Source: Haloarcula rubripromontorii (GTDB taxonomy: Archaea; Halobacteriota; Halobacteria; Halobacteriales; Haloarculaceae). Taken from it: 64,000 nucleotides of DNA. The notes beneath the pieces were generated by a model. That model did no database searches. It saw only the letters and a list, made by a program, of their open reading frames with translations, and had not been told where the DNA came from. The translations under genes and the position numbers were made by a program. This document shows, in pieces, positions 55,321-64,000 of this stretch. The stretch lies in the NCBI RefSeq assembly GCF_001280425.1, contig NZ_LIUF01000001.1, forward strand, positions 476,945 through 540,944. The letters run 5' to 3'. Each line of letters starts with the position of its first letter. The stretch's first letter is position 1.

Positions 55321-56665
55321 TTACTGACGGAGCCACCACCACCCGCTCACAATCACGACTGCCGCGAGTACGGCCACACCGACGACGAAGGCAGTATCGC
55401 CGCCCGGACCCGACGGTTCTGCGATGGTTACTGCTACGAGCGACGGTTCCATCCGGATCATGTCACCGTTGGTCGTCTCGACGGTCGCGTTGAGCGCGAC
55501 GGCGTGGGTGCTCTCGACTGCGGCCTCCGAGACCGAGAGTTCGAAGCCGAGCGTCGCGGTCTCGCCGGGGTCGAGCGCGCTGACGAACGCGCTGGGGGAT
55601 TCGCTGGTGAACGGCGGGGCCGTCGCGAGGCTGACTCGTACGTCTTCGAGGCGCGCGTCGCCGACGTTCGTGACGCGGACGCTGAGCCTGTTGCTCGTGT
55701 CGATGCCGTAGCTGGCGTTCACCGCCTCGAACGCGAGGCGGTCGGGCTGGGGTACGACATCACCGCGGAATTGGAGCGGCGTGCTCTGTCTGTCGGCACC
55801 GCTTGGCCCCTCGTAGCGGACGGTCACGTCGAACGGGCGGGGACCGGCCGCAGCTGTCGGGGCGACTACCGCGTCCAACGAGAACTCAGCCGTGGAGCCA
55901 GTCTCGATATCGCCGAGGGCGTACGTCGTCTCCGTGAACCGGACGTTCGGCGATGGAGAGGAGATCACGACCACGACATTGCGTGCCGGCGTGGGGCCGC
56001 GGTTGACGACCGTCCCGCGCACCCGCCCCTCCTCACCGACAGTCATCGAGACGTCGGGGTCGCGGACAGCGAAGTCAGGGTCGGGCGCGACGGCCACCCC
56101 GATGCTCGCTGGCCTGGCCGACGCGTCAGCACCCCGGTCGGTCCGGTAGTCGACGGCCGCGTCGAGCGTGTAGGTCCCGCCCGCCGTGCTGGGCGGCGCG
56201 GCCACGTCGAAGGTAAACGTCCGCTCGGCCTCGGACGGCCAATCCCCGACAAACCGAGTGCTCGCATCCCCTCCGTCAACGGCAAGTGCCCCACCGGCCG
56301 ATCGGAGGGCGAGCGTGGCCTCGTTCGTCCACGACCCGTCGTTCCGGAGCGTGACCGCGAGAGTTCCCGACCCGCCGGCCGCTACGTCGCTTTCCACGTC
56401 GGTGACGACGAACTGGCGGTCGGTCTGTGGTTCAACGCCGACGACGCTGGACGCGTCGGTCTGCCGGACGCCGCGGTCGTCGTCGAACGCCGTTGTCACC
56501 CGAAACGGGTACGTCGCGTTCGTCGCCGTCTCGGTCGCCGCGACCACGTAGGTGAGCGTCTGTTGTTGCCCGGGTGCCCACGCGCCGGCGTACTGGCTCG
56601 ACGTTCCCGACGACCCGACGCGGACGTCGGGGTCCAGCGAGTCGAGTGAGATAGCCGTCTCGTTC
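55321..56665 (-). pseudogene. COG1361 surface-protein gene, 5' end lost
   Basis: The 3' three-quarters of a COG1361/S-layer-type gene: tandem CARDB-like beta domains (VVTDVESDVAAGGSGTLAVTLRN, TYALGDIETGSTAEFSLDAVV, SVRVTNVGDARLEDVRVSL) and a C-terminal membrane anchor (FVVGVAVLAAVVIVSGWWW). It parallels the intact gene at 60479-62413. The signal peptide and first domain are missing; upstream sequence switches into an ABC ATPase gene at about 56665, in another frame. Confidence 0.75.
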
Positions 56666-56989
56666 GCCGCCTTTGAGCGACGATTGGTAGTCAAGGTACT
56701 CGCGGCCCGTAACCTGTTCGTCAAGGCCTGGATCGCCTGGCAGATACCCGATTTCAGCCTTCGCTTCGAGGAGTTCGTCTTCGTCGCGAACGTCATGGCC
56801 GAGCACCGTCGCGGTTCCCTCGGTCGGCGACTGGAAGCCGAGCAAACTGCGAATCGTCGTCGTCTTTCCCGCGCCGTTCGGCCCGAGGTAGCCGAAAATC
56901 TCGCCCTCTTGAACGGTGAACGTCAGGTCATCGTTGGCCCGAACGTCGCCGTAGTGTTTGCTCAGCTCCGATACCTCAATCGCCGCCAT
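56660..56989 (-). pseudogene. ABC transporter ATPase gene, 3' part lost
   Basis: The first 110 or so residues of an ABC exporter ATPase (MAAIEVSELSKHYGDV, LGPNGAGKTTTIRSLLG, VTGREYLDYQSSLKGGE) break off before the signature and Walker B motifs. The last readable residues lie in a run (about 56655-56677) that also reads as the COG1361 frame. An ATATTATATTC box about 26 nt upstream (57013-57025) supports ATG 56989. Confidence 0.75.
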
Positions 56990-57226
56990 GGGCGCAAATG
57001 ACGGCAAGAGAATATAATATTTTGTACGAGTGGGGTATTTTTACAGTTGTAGGTGGCCGGTTGCTCCGCCTGCCTGCGAAGTTTTGAACGCCATTATCAG
57101 ACCTGGTTGAGAGAGTACTCCGGTGTTTTTGAGCTGTGCCACGTTTCATTGGAAGCGTACCTGTCAAATATCTTTGTATTGATGGTTTCGTATAGGATGT
57201 TCTTCGGAATACGGTATTGAGGTCGG

Positions 57227-57823
57227 TTAGGCTATCAAATGCGAGTCAATATGGGAGAAAAGAGACTCTCTTGCTCGTACTGCTGCGGCTTCACGGTTGG
57301 TTGTGAGACGGGTGTACATGGTTCCTTTGATCACCGCCAGAATGTGCTCGGCCTCTTGCGCCGGGTCAACGTCTCGGAACACATTTGTGCGGACACCACG
57401 GCGGACGGTCGTTTCGATGATTGTTGCGAGTCGGTTGTCGATCTCGGTGAACTGCTCGCGGAACGCCTCCTGTTCTAGCGCTTGCGGAGAAATAGTGACT
57501 AATACGCAGTGAAGCTGGCGTTTCTCCTTTTTTAACTGGCTCGGTAGGAGTGTCGTTATGATGTGGTCAAGGTCTTCTTTCGGATGGTCGCCGATGGTCG
57601 TATTGATTGTCGATTCGAATCGATCGATAGAAAACTTGAGAAACTCGATTAGTAGAGCGTCTTTTGAGTCATAGTAGTGATATATCGTCGATTTAGCTTT
57701 GTCGAGTTCGTCCGAAATGAGCGATATCGAGAGTTTAGCGTAGCCACTCTTAACTAGTGCTTGGTGCGTTGCATACATGATTTCTCTCTCGGTGGCACCC
57801 AGTGTGTCACTATGGTCAGTCAT
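57227..57823 (-). CDS. TetR family regulator (A)
   Basis: A 198-residue regulator. HTH at about residues 33-55 (SISLISDELDKAKSTIYHYYDSKDALL) with the TetR-type STIYHYY recognition helix; the C-terminal ligand-binding part is helical. It stands downstream of the RND gene and upstream of the disrupted ABC gene, all on the minus strand. A perfect inverted repeat (57849-57867) lies 26 nt before ATG. Confidence 0.88.
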   Translation of the reverse strand: MTDHSDTLGATEREIMYATHQALVKSGYAKLSISLISDELDKAKSTIYHYYDSKDALLIEFLKFSIDRFESTINTTIGDHPKEDLDHIITTLLPSQLKKEKRQLHCVLVTISPQALEQEAFREQFTEIDNRLATIIETTVRRGVRTNVFRDVDPAQEAEHILAVIKGTMYTRLTTNREAAAVRARESLFSHIDSHLIA

Positions 57824-57848
57824 CTGAACAGTCTCTCCCTAGTTGGTT

Positions 57849-57867
57849 GCTACGGTACCACCGTAGC
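57849..57867. promoter_or_regulatory. 19-bp inverted repeat before TetR regulator A
   Basis: GCTACGGT-ACC-ACCGTAGC has 8-bp perfect arms. It lies between the RND 3' end and the tetR start, so it could be the operator of this TetR or, less likely, a terminator stem for the RND gene (no T-run follows). Not seen again in the window. Confidence 0.4.
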
Positions 57868-57958
57868 CCGGTCTCCCCGAACCACACACTCTTCGGGCCA
57901 GAACTAGACCATCCGATTTGGTCGTAACAGGCCACGAGTATGGGCAGAAGGGAGCCCA

Positions 57959-60451
57959 TTAGTTCGGACTCCATGTTGAGCGCGACGGAAGCAGTGTTTC
58001 GAGCGTGTCCCGACTATTGTCCCAGATGACAATCGATGTCGGGAGGACCAGTATGGACGCGATGAACGAATAAAGGACGCTGAGGGCGATCAGCAATCCA
58101 AACTGGCCAAGGATCGGAACAACCGCGAGGACAAGCACTCCGGTACCGGACGTTGTGGTGACCATGCTGCCCGCCAGTGCGCCACCAGTTCCACGGACGC
58201 TGATGTCGAGCGCTTCAAGCAACCCGGTGTCGCCGCGGTACTCCTCGGAGAACCGATGCACGAGGTGTGCGGAGTAATCGATACCAAGCCCGATTCCGAT
58301 CGATAGTGTCGTTCCGGTGAGGACGTTGAATGGAATATCCAGATACCGCATTGTCGTCGCCAAGGCGGCAATAGTGAGCAGTATCGGTACGAGATTCGCA
58401 ACCCCCAATCCGGGACGACGTTCAAGTAGCCAGTAGGCGAAAAGCAGGAACGCTGCAGATGCAAGAATTGCGAGAGCCAGGCTGATATACGCTGATTCTG
58501 CGATTACATCAGATACAGCTTTTAATACCACAACACTGCCAGTTGCGGTCGCCTCCATCCGAAATTCGTCTGCAACGGCTCTCGTATCGTCTGTCACTTC
58601 CTGTTGACTTGCATCAGACTCGACAGAGTATACGATGCGCGTTCGCGCGTAATCGTCAGTCATATACGATTCCGCGCGGTCACCGTACGGCGAATCATAC
58701 AGCGCGTTGTAGATGGTCGGAAGATTCTGGTCAGGCACACCGTTACCGTTTTGATCGTTCTGTGCGACGAGTTGACGGAACTCCGGCGAAGCTCGCTCGT
58801 ACCGATTAATCACGGTAAGGATACTTGTCGTGTCTGCACTCCCGCCAGCTGTAACAAAGGAGTCGGGTGGATCCTGATTCGCCCGGTGAATCTCCTCTAG
58901 CGCTGTTCCGTCCTGTAAGGACCCTTCAACATATATCGTTACTGTGTCACTCTCACCGCTTTCGAAGGTGTCTTCAAGATAATTTATCTGTTTCGTGACG
59001 GTGTACTCGCTCGGAGCCACAGCTTCCGGCAGAACCTCAACGTATCCGGGATTCTCCTCCGGTGGGAGGAAGTCTTCAGTGGTGAATCGGGTATCAATCC
59101 CAGTTCCATACGCTCCCATAGCTGCCGTAGACACCAGTACGAGGGCAAAGAATATGTACGGGGCTCGGCGGGCGATTGTCACGCCGACGGTTAGCGACTT
59201 GCCGACTGCGGAGTCCTCAGAGCCGATTGGAGCGATACTGAATTCAGGGAGGTCGTATCGCACTCGCTGCCGGTCGATGAAGTGCTTGAACGACGGCAGG
59301 AAAATACCGAAGATGAGGAACGTGAATATGATTCCGACGCTGGCCACGAAGCCGAGGTCGCGGATCGGACCGAGCTGGCTGGTCCCGTTTGCGGCGAATC
59401 CCAGCACTGTGGTTCCTGTCACGATAAAGAACGCAGGGAGCAACTGGTCAGTTGCGGTCCGCATCGCGGGTGTTGGGTCGATGTCCTCGATCCGTTCTTC
59501 GCGGTATCGGTTCACAGCGTGAATCCCGAAGTCGATTCCGATGGCAAGAAGCAACGGCGGGACTGTGATCAACATCTGCGTGAAGGGGATACCGGCCCAT
59601 CCCATGAACCCGAATGTCCACACAATCGCCATCGCAAGGGAGACCAGGCCAATGAGCAGGTCAAACGGGTCCCGGTACGCGATAATGAGGAAAAACAGAA
59701 TCAGAACCACGGCGGCTGGGACAACAAGCCCCAACGAGTCGGAGATGACGCTGCTCAACTCCGCAGAGATGAGTCCACTACCAAAGACAGAGATATCACC
59801 GTCAACCGAGCTGACAATGAACTCCGCTTCCTGTTGAATGGGCGTCAGCGGTGATGACCCTTCTGTCCCAGCACTGCTTGAGACACCTGAAACCTCGTGT
59901 GTGACAGTCGTCAGTGTTGCAGATGCCGAGGGCTCTTCTCGGTTTAGATCGTTGCTGAGGAGCCCCGCAACTGCCGGCTGGCGCTCAAGTGTGGTTCGGG
60001 TGGCGGACTTAATCTCCGTCTGGGAGGCTGCTTCTACGGCATCGATCTGCTCTGGGAGTGTGTCCGCGTTCGGGTCCAGCGTCTGGGCGACTGCCTGTGC
60101 GACGCTTGTCGTCCCGACAACGTCCTGTGATTCACGCTGTGTAAGCCGGTTCTGTGCTTTCAGCATATTGAGGATAGCCGGCTTCGACAGGACGTTCTGG
60201 TCCTTTTGAATAAGCGTTGTAGAGCCAGTCCCCTCACCGAACGGTTCGCGCTCGAAGTTGTCGTTGACCTCGTCGAACGCTTCCTGTGCGGGAACGCCGT
60301 CAGTGAACTGTGATGTCCCTGAGTCGGTCGCGGTCATGCCGAACCCCGCCGACAGAATGAGGGTTGTGATGATGAACACAGCGACGACTGTCTTGTCACG
60401 GTTGACAATCCAATCGTCCAGTATGTCGATGTATTTCTGATAATCTAGCAT
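57959..60451 (-). CDS. RND/MMPL family transporter (HAE3-like)
   Basis: An 830-residue export pump built of two repeats, each with one helix, a large extracellular loop and five helices. Typical blocks are LLLAIGIDFGIHAVNRYREE and LSIGIGLGIDYSAHLVHRFSEEY, with the proton-relay aspartates of the fourth helices (IDFG, IDYS). HAE3 members export lipids or amphiphiles. The gene starts 27 nt after the COG1361 gene, so the two probably form one transcript. Confidence 0.88.
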   Translation of the reverse strand: MLDYQKYIDILDDWIVNRDKTVVAVFIITTLILSAGFGMTATDSGTSQFTDGVPAQEAFDEVNDNFEREPFGEGTGSTTLIQKDQNVLSKPAILNMLKAQNRLTQRESQDVVGTTSVAQAVAQTLDPNADTLPEQIDAVEAASQTEIKSATRTTLERQPAVAGLLSNDLNREEPSASATLTTVTHEVSGVSSSAGTEGSSPLTPIQQEAEFIVSSVDGDISVFGSGLISAELSSVISDSLGLVVPAAVVLILFFLIIAYRDPFDLLIGLVSLAMAIVWTFGFMGWAGIPFTQMLITVPPLLLAIGIDFGIHAVNRYREERIEDIDPTPAMRTATDQLLPAFFIVTGTTVLGFAANGTSQLGPIRDLGFVASVGIIFTFLIFGIFLPSFKHFIDRQRVRYDLPEFSIAPIGSEDSAVGKSLTVGVTIARRAPYIFFALVLVSTAAMGAYGTGIDTRFTTEDFLPPEENPGYVEVLPEAVAPSEYTVTKQINYLEDTFESGESDTVTIYVEGSLQDGTALEEIHRANQDPPDSFVTAGGSADTTSILTVINRYERASPEFRQLVAQNDQNGNGVPDQNLPTIYNALYDSPYGDRAESYMTDDYARTRIVYSVESDASQQEVTDDTRAVADEFRMEATATGSVVVLKAVSDVIAESAYISLALAILASAAFLLFAYWLLERRPGLGVANLVPILLTIAALATTMRYLDIPFNVLTGTTLSIGIGLGIDYSAHLVHRFSEEYRGDTGLLEALDISVRGTGGALAGSMVTTTSGTGVLVLAVVPILGQFGLLIALSVLYSFIASILVLPTSIVIWDNSRDTLETLLPSRSTWSPN

Positions 60452-60478
60452 TGTGACATAGATGTTAGCTTCAGACGG

Positions 60479-62413
60479 TTACTGTCGCCTGTACCAGACG
60501 ACACCGCCAGCGACTGCAAGGAGTCCAATGCCACCAATCAGCCACAGTGGCGTCCCTCCGCTTCCAGACTGGTTCGTGACATCTATTGGGACACTGTAGG
60601 TGTCAGAAACCCGTTTTTCTCCATCAGGCGTCTCGTACTGGAAGTCTAGGTTGAGCGGATACGTCTTCTCCAGCGCATCACTACCCGCCGAAAGCTGGAC
60701 GGAGACCGTTTCTGACTCTCCGGGTTTCAGTTCAGCAATGAACGTTTCGTCGTCACTGCTACTGAGGGGATCATTGACGAACGCCTTCCCCTCAATGCTT
60801 GTTAGCGTCTTGTCCTTCGTGTTGGTTATCGTAAACGTGATTGACCGGTCTTGGCCCACACCGAGCGTCGAATTCTGAATTTCGATGTCGAATTCATCCT
60901 GACTGCCAGCCACCTCTGAGCGGACCTCAAGCGTGTCTGCTTTGACCCTGTCACCGTTATCGTCGCGGTAGCTCACGCCGAAGTCAAACTGTCGAGCGCC
61001 TGCCTCTGCGCTGTTGGATACATCAACACCAAAGCTGAACTTGGCCGATTCGCCCGCATCGAGATCTCCGACAGCGTACTGTGACTCTTTTGGCGACAGT
61101 GTTGACTGCTGACTTTCCCATGCGATGACGACGTTTTCGACATCACGCGTACCAGTGTTTGTGATGGTTGCGCTCAGTGATCCGTCTTCACCGGCCTGCA
61201 GTGACGTTTCGATGTTGGACACGCCGAAGTTCTGTTCCGGCGCAGGACTGAGGCTTAATTGCACATCATCGTATGTGCTGGTATCGCCTTCCTGGTCGTC
61301 ATACTGCACGTTGGCCGATAGCGCGTAGCTTCGGTCTTCAGCATCGGGGCTCGCCGTCGTGTCGACGCGGACGGTCCGGACTTCTCCCGGTTCCCATTCC
61401 CCCACGTAGGCGGTTGTGGATGAGCTTTTTCCAAACGTTATGTCGGCGTTCTGTGAAACAAACGTGACAGATGCATCATTAACAGTCAACGGGCCCGTGT
61501 TGCGGAGTTGTACCTCATACGTGCCCGTGTTACTGACCGCAACAGAACTACTTGAATTGACAACCGAGAACTGTTGTTCTGGGTCAGGTGCGACTGCGAT
61601 GGATTGTGCTACAGATTGTGTTCGGAGGCCGTCTTCGTTATCAAATGCGACCGAGAGCTCAAAACCGTACGGCTCCGGCTCCGCAGCTTCAGCAGAACTC
61701 ACGCGATAGTTGAACGTCCGGACTTCTCCCGGTTTCCACGTATCAACGAATCGTGAAGTGGCAGCGCCGCCGCTCACTGTGAGGTCCTGATTCTGTGATT
61801 CCAGTGTTACTGCAGCGTTCCGTGCGGCACTATCTCCAGTGTTTTCGACGCGAACTGCTACCGTGCCTGTAGAGTCAACGCGTGCATCCGAGTCAATGTC
61901 GGTCACATTAAACGTGGCGTCATCGGTGACGTCGATCTCGATGTCGACAGTTCTGGTTTTTCTGTCTTCGTCCCGTGACCCTGTCCCTTCAGAAATATAG
62001 CTTGTGTGCTTGTAGTCAAGTCGCAGTTGTGCATCGTACGTTCCAGAACTGGCGTCTTCGTCCACGCTGATGTCAAACGGCACTGTTACTTTCGGCCCGG
62101 CCTGTAGCGTGCCGAGACTGCGCTTCGAGTTCTTGACTGAGATAGGGGCATCGCCTGATCCGAGTGACACAGTAAGCCCCTTTGCCGTTGTTACTTCGCT
62201 GTTCAACGCCGGGTTTCGAGTGGAGCCGCTATCAAGCTCTCCGGTGTTGACCAGTGAAATTTCTATGGTCTTTTGTTCGCCCGGAGCGACTGTGTCGTCT
62301 TCAATTGTTGCCACGATATCGGGGCTCCCAACGACCGCAGCGGTTGCCGTTCCGCTGGTAATGGTAATCCCGACTACAGCCAGAAGTAGCAGTTTATACT
62401 TTGTAGAGGCCAT
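60479..62413 (-). CDS. COG1361 / S-layer-type extracellular protein with C-terminal anchor
   Basis: A 644-residue surface protein: signal peptide (MASTKYKLLLLAVVGITITSG), several CARDB/NEW3-like beta domains with repeated DLDAGESAKFSFG, VRVENTGDSAARNAAVTL patterns, and a C-terminal helix followed by WYRRQ. Upstream of and coupled to the RND transporter, for which it may be an outer adaptor. ATG 62413 is chosen; the CACTATATGTG box (62519-62529) gives a leader of about 80 nt. Confidence 0.82.
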   Translation of the reverse strand: MASTKYKLLLLAVVGITITSGTATAAVVGSPDIVATIEDDTVAPGEQKTIEISLVNTGELDSGSTRNPALNSEVTTAKGLTVSLGSGDAPISVKNSKRSLGTLQAGPKVTVPFDISVDEDASSGTYDAQLRLDYKHTSYISEGTGSRDEDRKTRTVDIEIDVTDDATFNVTDIDSDARVDSTGTVAVRVENTGDSAARNAAVTLESQNQDLTVSGGAATSRFVDTWKPGEVRTFNYRVSSAEAAEPEPYGFELSVAFDNEDGLRTQSVAQSIAVAPDPEQQFSVVNSSSSVAVSNTGTYEVQLRNTGPLTVNDASVTFVSQNADITFGKSSSTTAYVGEWEPGEVRTVRVDTTASPDAEDRSYALSANVQYDDQEGDTSTYDDVQLSLSPAPEQNFGVSNIETSLQAGEDGSLSATITNTGTRDVENVVIAWESQQSTLSPKESQYAVGDLDAGESAKFSFGVDVSNSAEAGARQFDFGVSYRDDNGDRVKADTLEVRSEVAGSQDEFDIEIQNSTLGVGQDRSITFTITNTKDKTLTSIEGKAFVNDPLSSSDDETFIAELKPGESETVSVQLSAGSDALEKTYPLNLDFQYETPDGEKRVSDTYSVPIDVTNQSGSGGTPLWLIGGIGLLAVAGGVVWYRRQ

Positions 62414-62501
62414 GTTACTTGAGAATCCGTTCAAACCGCGTCTCGTTGCTAGCGACACTCCGTCTTGGAATTCTTCGTTTGTGAGTAGCCATTTCGTGCT
62501 G

Positions 62502-62517
62502 TTGACTAAACGTTCAA
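62502..62517. promoter_or_regulatory. Operator candidate 1, TTGA-N7-TTCAA
   Basis: TTGACTAAACGTTCAA, 16 bp. It is placed immediately downstream of the COG1361 TATA box, where a bound repressor would block initiation. Confidence 0.5.
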
Positions 62518-62738
62518 TCACATATAGTGCTTTCGTATCTTCCGGGGGCCAGACGAAAACAGGTACTCAATCAAAGCCAACACTACCTTGCTATCTATCG
62601 TCTTCAACACAGTTCTACAGGCCTTATCAGACACTAATCGGTTTGAGGCAGCAGGGGGATGTATCTATGAATAGAACAAACCAGAGGACAATCCAGTGCG
62701 ACCCGCTGAGACAGCGGACGACAATATGCTTAAGTTTA

Positions 62739-62754
62739 TTGAATGTATATTCAA
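62739..62754. promoter_or_regulatory. Operator candidate 2, TTGA-N7-TTCAA
   Basis: TTGAATGTATATTCAA, a 6-bp-arm inverted repeat with 4-nt centre, about 145 nt before the tetR start. It shares the outer TTGA and TTCAA and exact length with site 1. Confidence 0.5.
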
Positions 62755-62899
62755 GAATATGGTTATCTGCAACTGTACCCGCTATCCAGTTCAATGATAG
62801 AAAATACAACCCAGATTGATGTTGTGCCCTACAGTAAGAGTCGTGAAACCGTGAGCCATTTGAACCGTAACAGACAAGCAGGAAACGGTCGAAGCAACG

Positions 62900-63499
62900 A
62901 TGACTAACGAGATATCCTTTTTCCGGGACCCAGATGGAACTCGCGAGGAGATTCTTGAATCTACATTCTATGCATTACGTCAGCACGGGTACGCGGATTT
63001 GACTATTTCAAAGATAGGTGATGAATTCGGGAAGAGTCAGTCGCTCATATATCATCATTACGATAATAAGGACGAGTTGTTGGTAGATCTTCTGGATTAT
63101 ATGCTGGAGCAGGTCGAAAATCAGGTTCCACTTCCCAATCAGTCCCCTGAAGAGTATATCGAAATAATCGTCGATGAAATATTCGGCACCAGCAGCAACA
63201 GTGATGTCGAGTTTTCGCAGGCTGTAATTGAATTGCGGGCGCAAGCAGCACACGACGACGATTACAACCGCCTCTTTCGCAGGAGTGATGATTTCATTCG
63301 AAAACAAATCGCTCGTGTCATCCGGGCAGGTGTTGATGCAGGCGCATTTGATGTCGAAGACCCATCCCAAACAGCCGCGCTGTTCCACACCGTTTTAGTC
63401 GGTATTCAGGCAGAACGAATTACCAGTGATGAGGAGACTATCGACGATGTGAGAGCCGAGTTTCAGCGGTATATCGAGAACTGTCTACTCCCTGAGTAA
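62900..63499 (+). CDS. TetR family regulator (B)
   Basis: A 199-residue TetR protein with HTH at about residues 34-56 (ISKIGDEFGKSQSLIYHHYDNKDELL) and helical ligand domain. Divergent from the COG1361-RND operon; two matching candidate operators lie between them, so it likely represses the operon and perhaps itself. Related to but distinct from TetR A. Its codon use is more AT-rich than the core genes. Confidence 0.9.
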   Translation: MTNEISFFRDPDGTREEILESTFYALRQHGYADLTISKIGDEFGKSQSLIYHHYDNKDELLVDLLDYMLEQVENQVPLPNQSPEEYIEIIVDEIFGTSSNSDVEFSQAVIELRAQAAHDDDYNRLFRRSDDFIRKQIARVIRAGVDAGAFDVEDPSQTAALFHTVLVGIQAERITSDEETIDDVRAEFQRYIENCLLPE

Positions 63500-63639
63500 C
63501 CCTTTGACAGTCGCGCTTAACTGAGCAATTAACTGCCACCGCCAGCCGTTATGCCGCTACCGGGCATTGACTGCCAGTTCGATGCGGGTTTTATTACCAG
63601 TCAGACGAACTTTTGCCCGTATTGTGGCCAATCTATCGT

Positions 63640-64000
63640 ATGGTTGCAACTCGTGACTCTCAACGCACTGTCTTTCGACGGATCGCACAACAGTCATACA
63701 CTGAGTGGCCAGCATATGATTCGACACCACTGTACGAACGAAGTTCTCCCGCCGGCCTGGAAGGGGACATCCGAACCGTTGCCTCCACATGGTTCGACTA
63801 TAAGGACCACCACTCCGTCAATGAGTTCGTATCTCACTACCCATAGCGTCTGTCGAGTTTGGGCCACATGACTGGTATTCTAGAGTAACCCAGTACGGGA
63901 TGGCCCAACTGTTCCGATTATTTCTGCTCAAAGAACGTCACGGCTGGGCCCATGAAACAGCACTTCCCACATACCTCACCCAGCACCCAGAACGCCGTGA
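63640..64000 (+). pseudogene. Decayed haloarchaeal transposase (ISH type), runs off the window
   Basis: ATG 63640 begins MVATRDSQRTVFRRIAQQ, as in haloarchaeal ISH transposases, continuing to VNEFVSHYP. A TAG follows at about 63844; GHMTGILE resumes, then TAA at about 63886, then a shifted frame with MAQLFRLFLLKERHGWAHETALPTYL. So there are at least two stops and one frameshift. Terminal repeats not seen; the right part lies outside. Marks an accessory boundary. Confidence 0.7.

Larger units (their letters stand above)
62414..62899. other. Divergent control region between COG1361-RND operon and tetR B
   Basis: 486 nt, AT-rich, no supported gene. It holds the COG1361 promoter (CACTATATGTG, 62519-62529, minus strand), two matching 16-bp sites (62502-62517, 62739-62754), and AT-rich boxes for the tetR gene (for example AAAATACAAC near 62800). 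Confidence 0.6.

Noticed and set aside
63551-63650. Zinc-ribbon-like CPYCGQ segment before the transposase remnant
   Set aside because: Could be the tail of a lost zinc-ribbon gene, but the frame soon turns into transposase sequence in another frame; too short to call.

Overview
The window is a GC-rich, protein-dense stretch of chromosome from an extremely halophilic archaeon (class Halobacteria). The evidence is the strongly acidic proteome, TATA-type promoters about 26 nt upstream of start codons with no ribosome-binding site (leaderless mRNAs), a CDP-archaeol synthase, Taw1/TYW1, an archaeal CTP-dependent riboflavin kinase fused to a DNA-binding domain, a PitA-type Cld/ABM fusion and an NAD-dependent DNA ligase. 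Overall gene content resembles Haloarcula, but the genus is an inference. No rRNA, tRNA or CRISPR array was seen.

1-14.5 kb: ZIP metal transporter, RNA 2',3'-cyclic phosphodiesterase, TPR and DUF424 proteins, iron-sulfur genes sufS and sufU flanking a dual-specificity phosphatase, a methyltransferase, a 669-residue Cld/HemQ-ABM fusion with an internal duplication, an SppA-like protease paired with a DUF4350 protein, and a RecJ/DHH nuclease. 14.7-21.7 kb: PspA homologue, the tetrapyrrole operon hemC-sumT-hemD, CDP-archaeol synthase, an Nfu-type scaffold, a zinc-ribbon HTH regulator and an AhpD-like protein. 21.8-28.9 kb: small proteins, a Tat-exported protein of unknown function, Taw1, rbkR-ribB with a 16-bp palindrome in front, an RDD protein, and ilvE behind a leaderless micro-ORF.

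29-46 kb: a disrupted enolase-superfamily sugar-acid dehydratase, a ketopantoate reductase family protein, metY-metX, then moxR divergent from or facing a block of DUF7519-like, DUF58, DUF7269-like and transglutaminase (TgpA-like) genes that probably build or mature surface proteins, then an ABC-2 exporter pair. 46-54 kb: ligA, a HalOD1 protein, a class V aminotransferase, uvrC and a fumarylacetoacetate hydrolase family enzyme.

54-64 kb is accessory and visibly less GC-rich: a CBS-pair protein with a HEPN-like C-terminus, a recombinant junction joining the front of an ABC ATPase gene to the back of a COG1361 surface-protein gene, two TetR regulators, an intact COG1361-RND(HAE3) export operon, and a decayed transposase at the edge. 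Two 16-bp sites of the form TTGA-N7-TTCAA, one placed in the COG1361-RND promoter and one upstream of the divergent tetR, suggest a self-contained regulated export module. This is the best candidate for a little-described system here.
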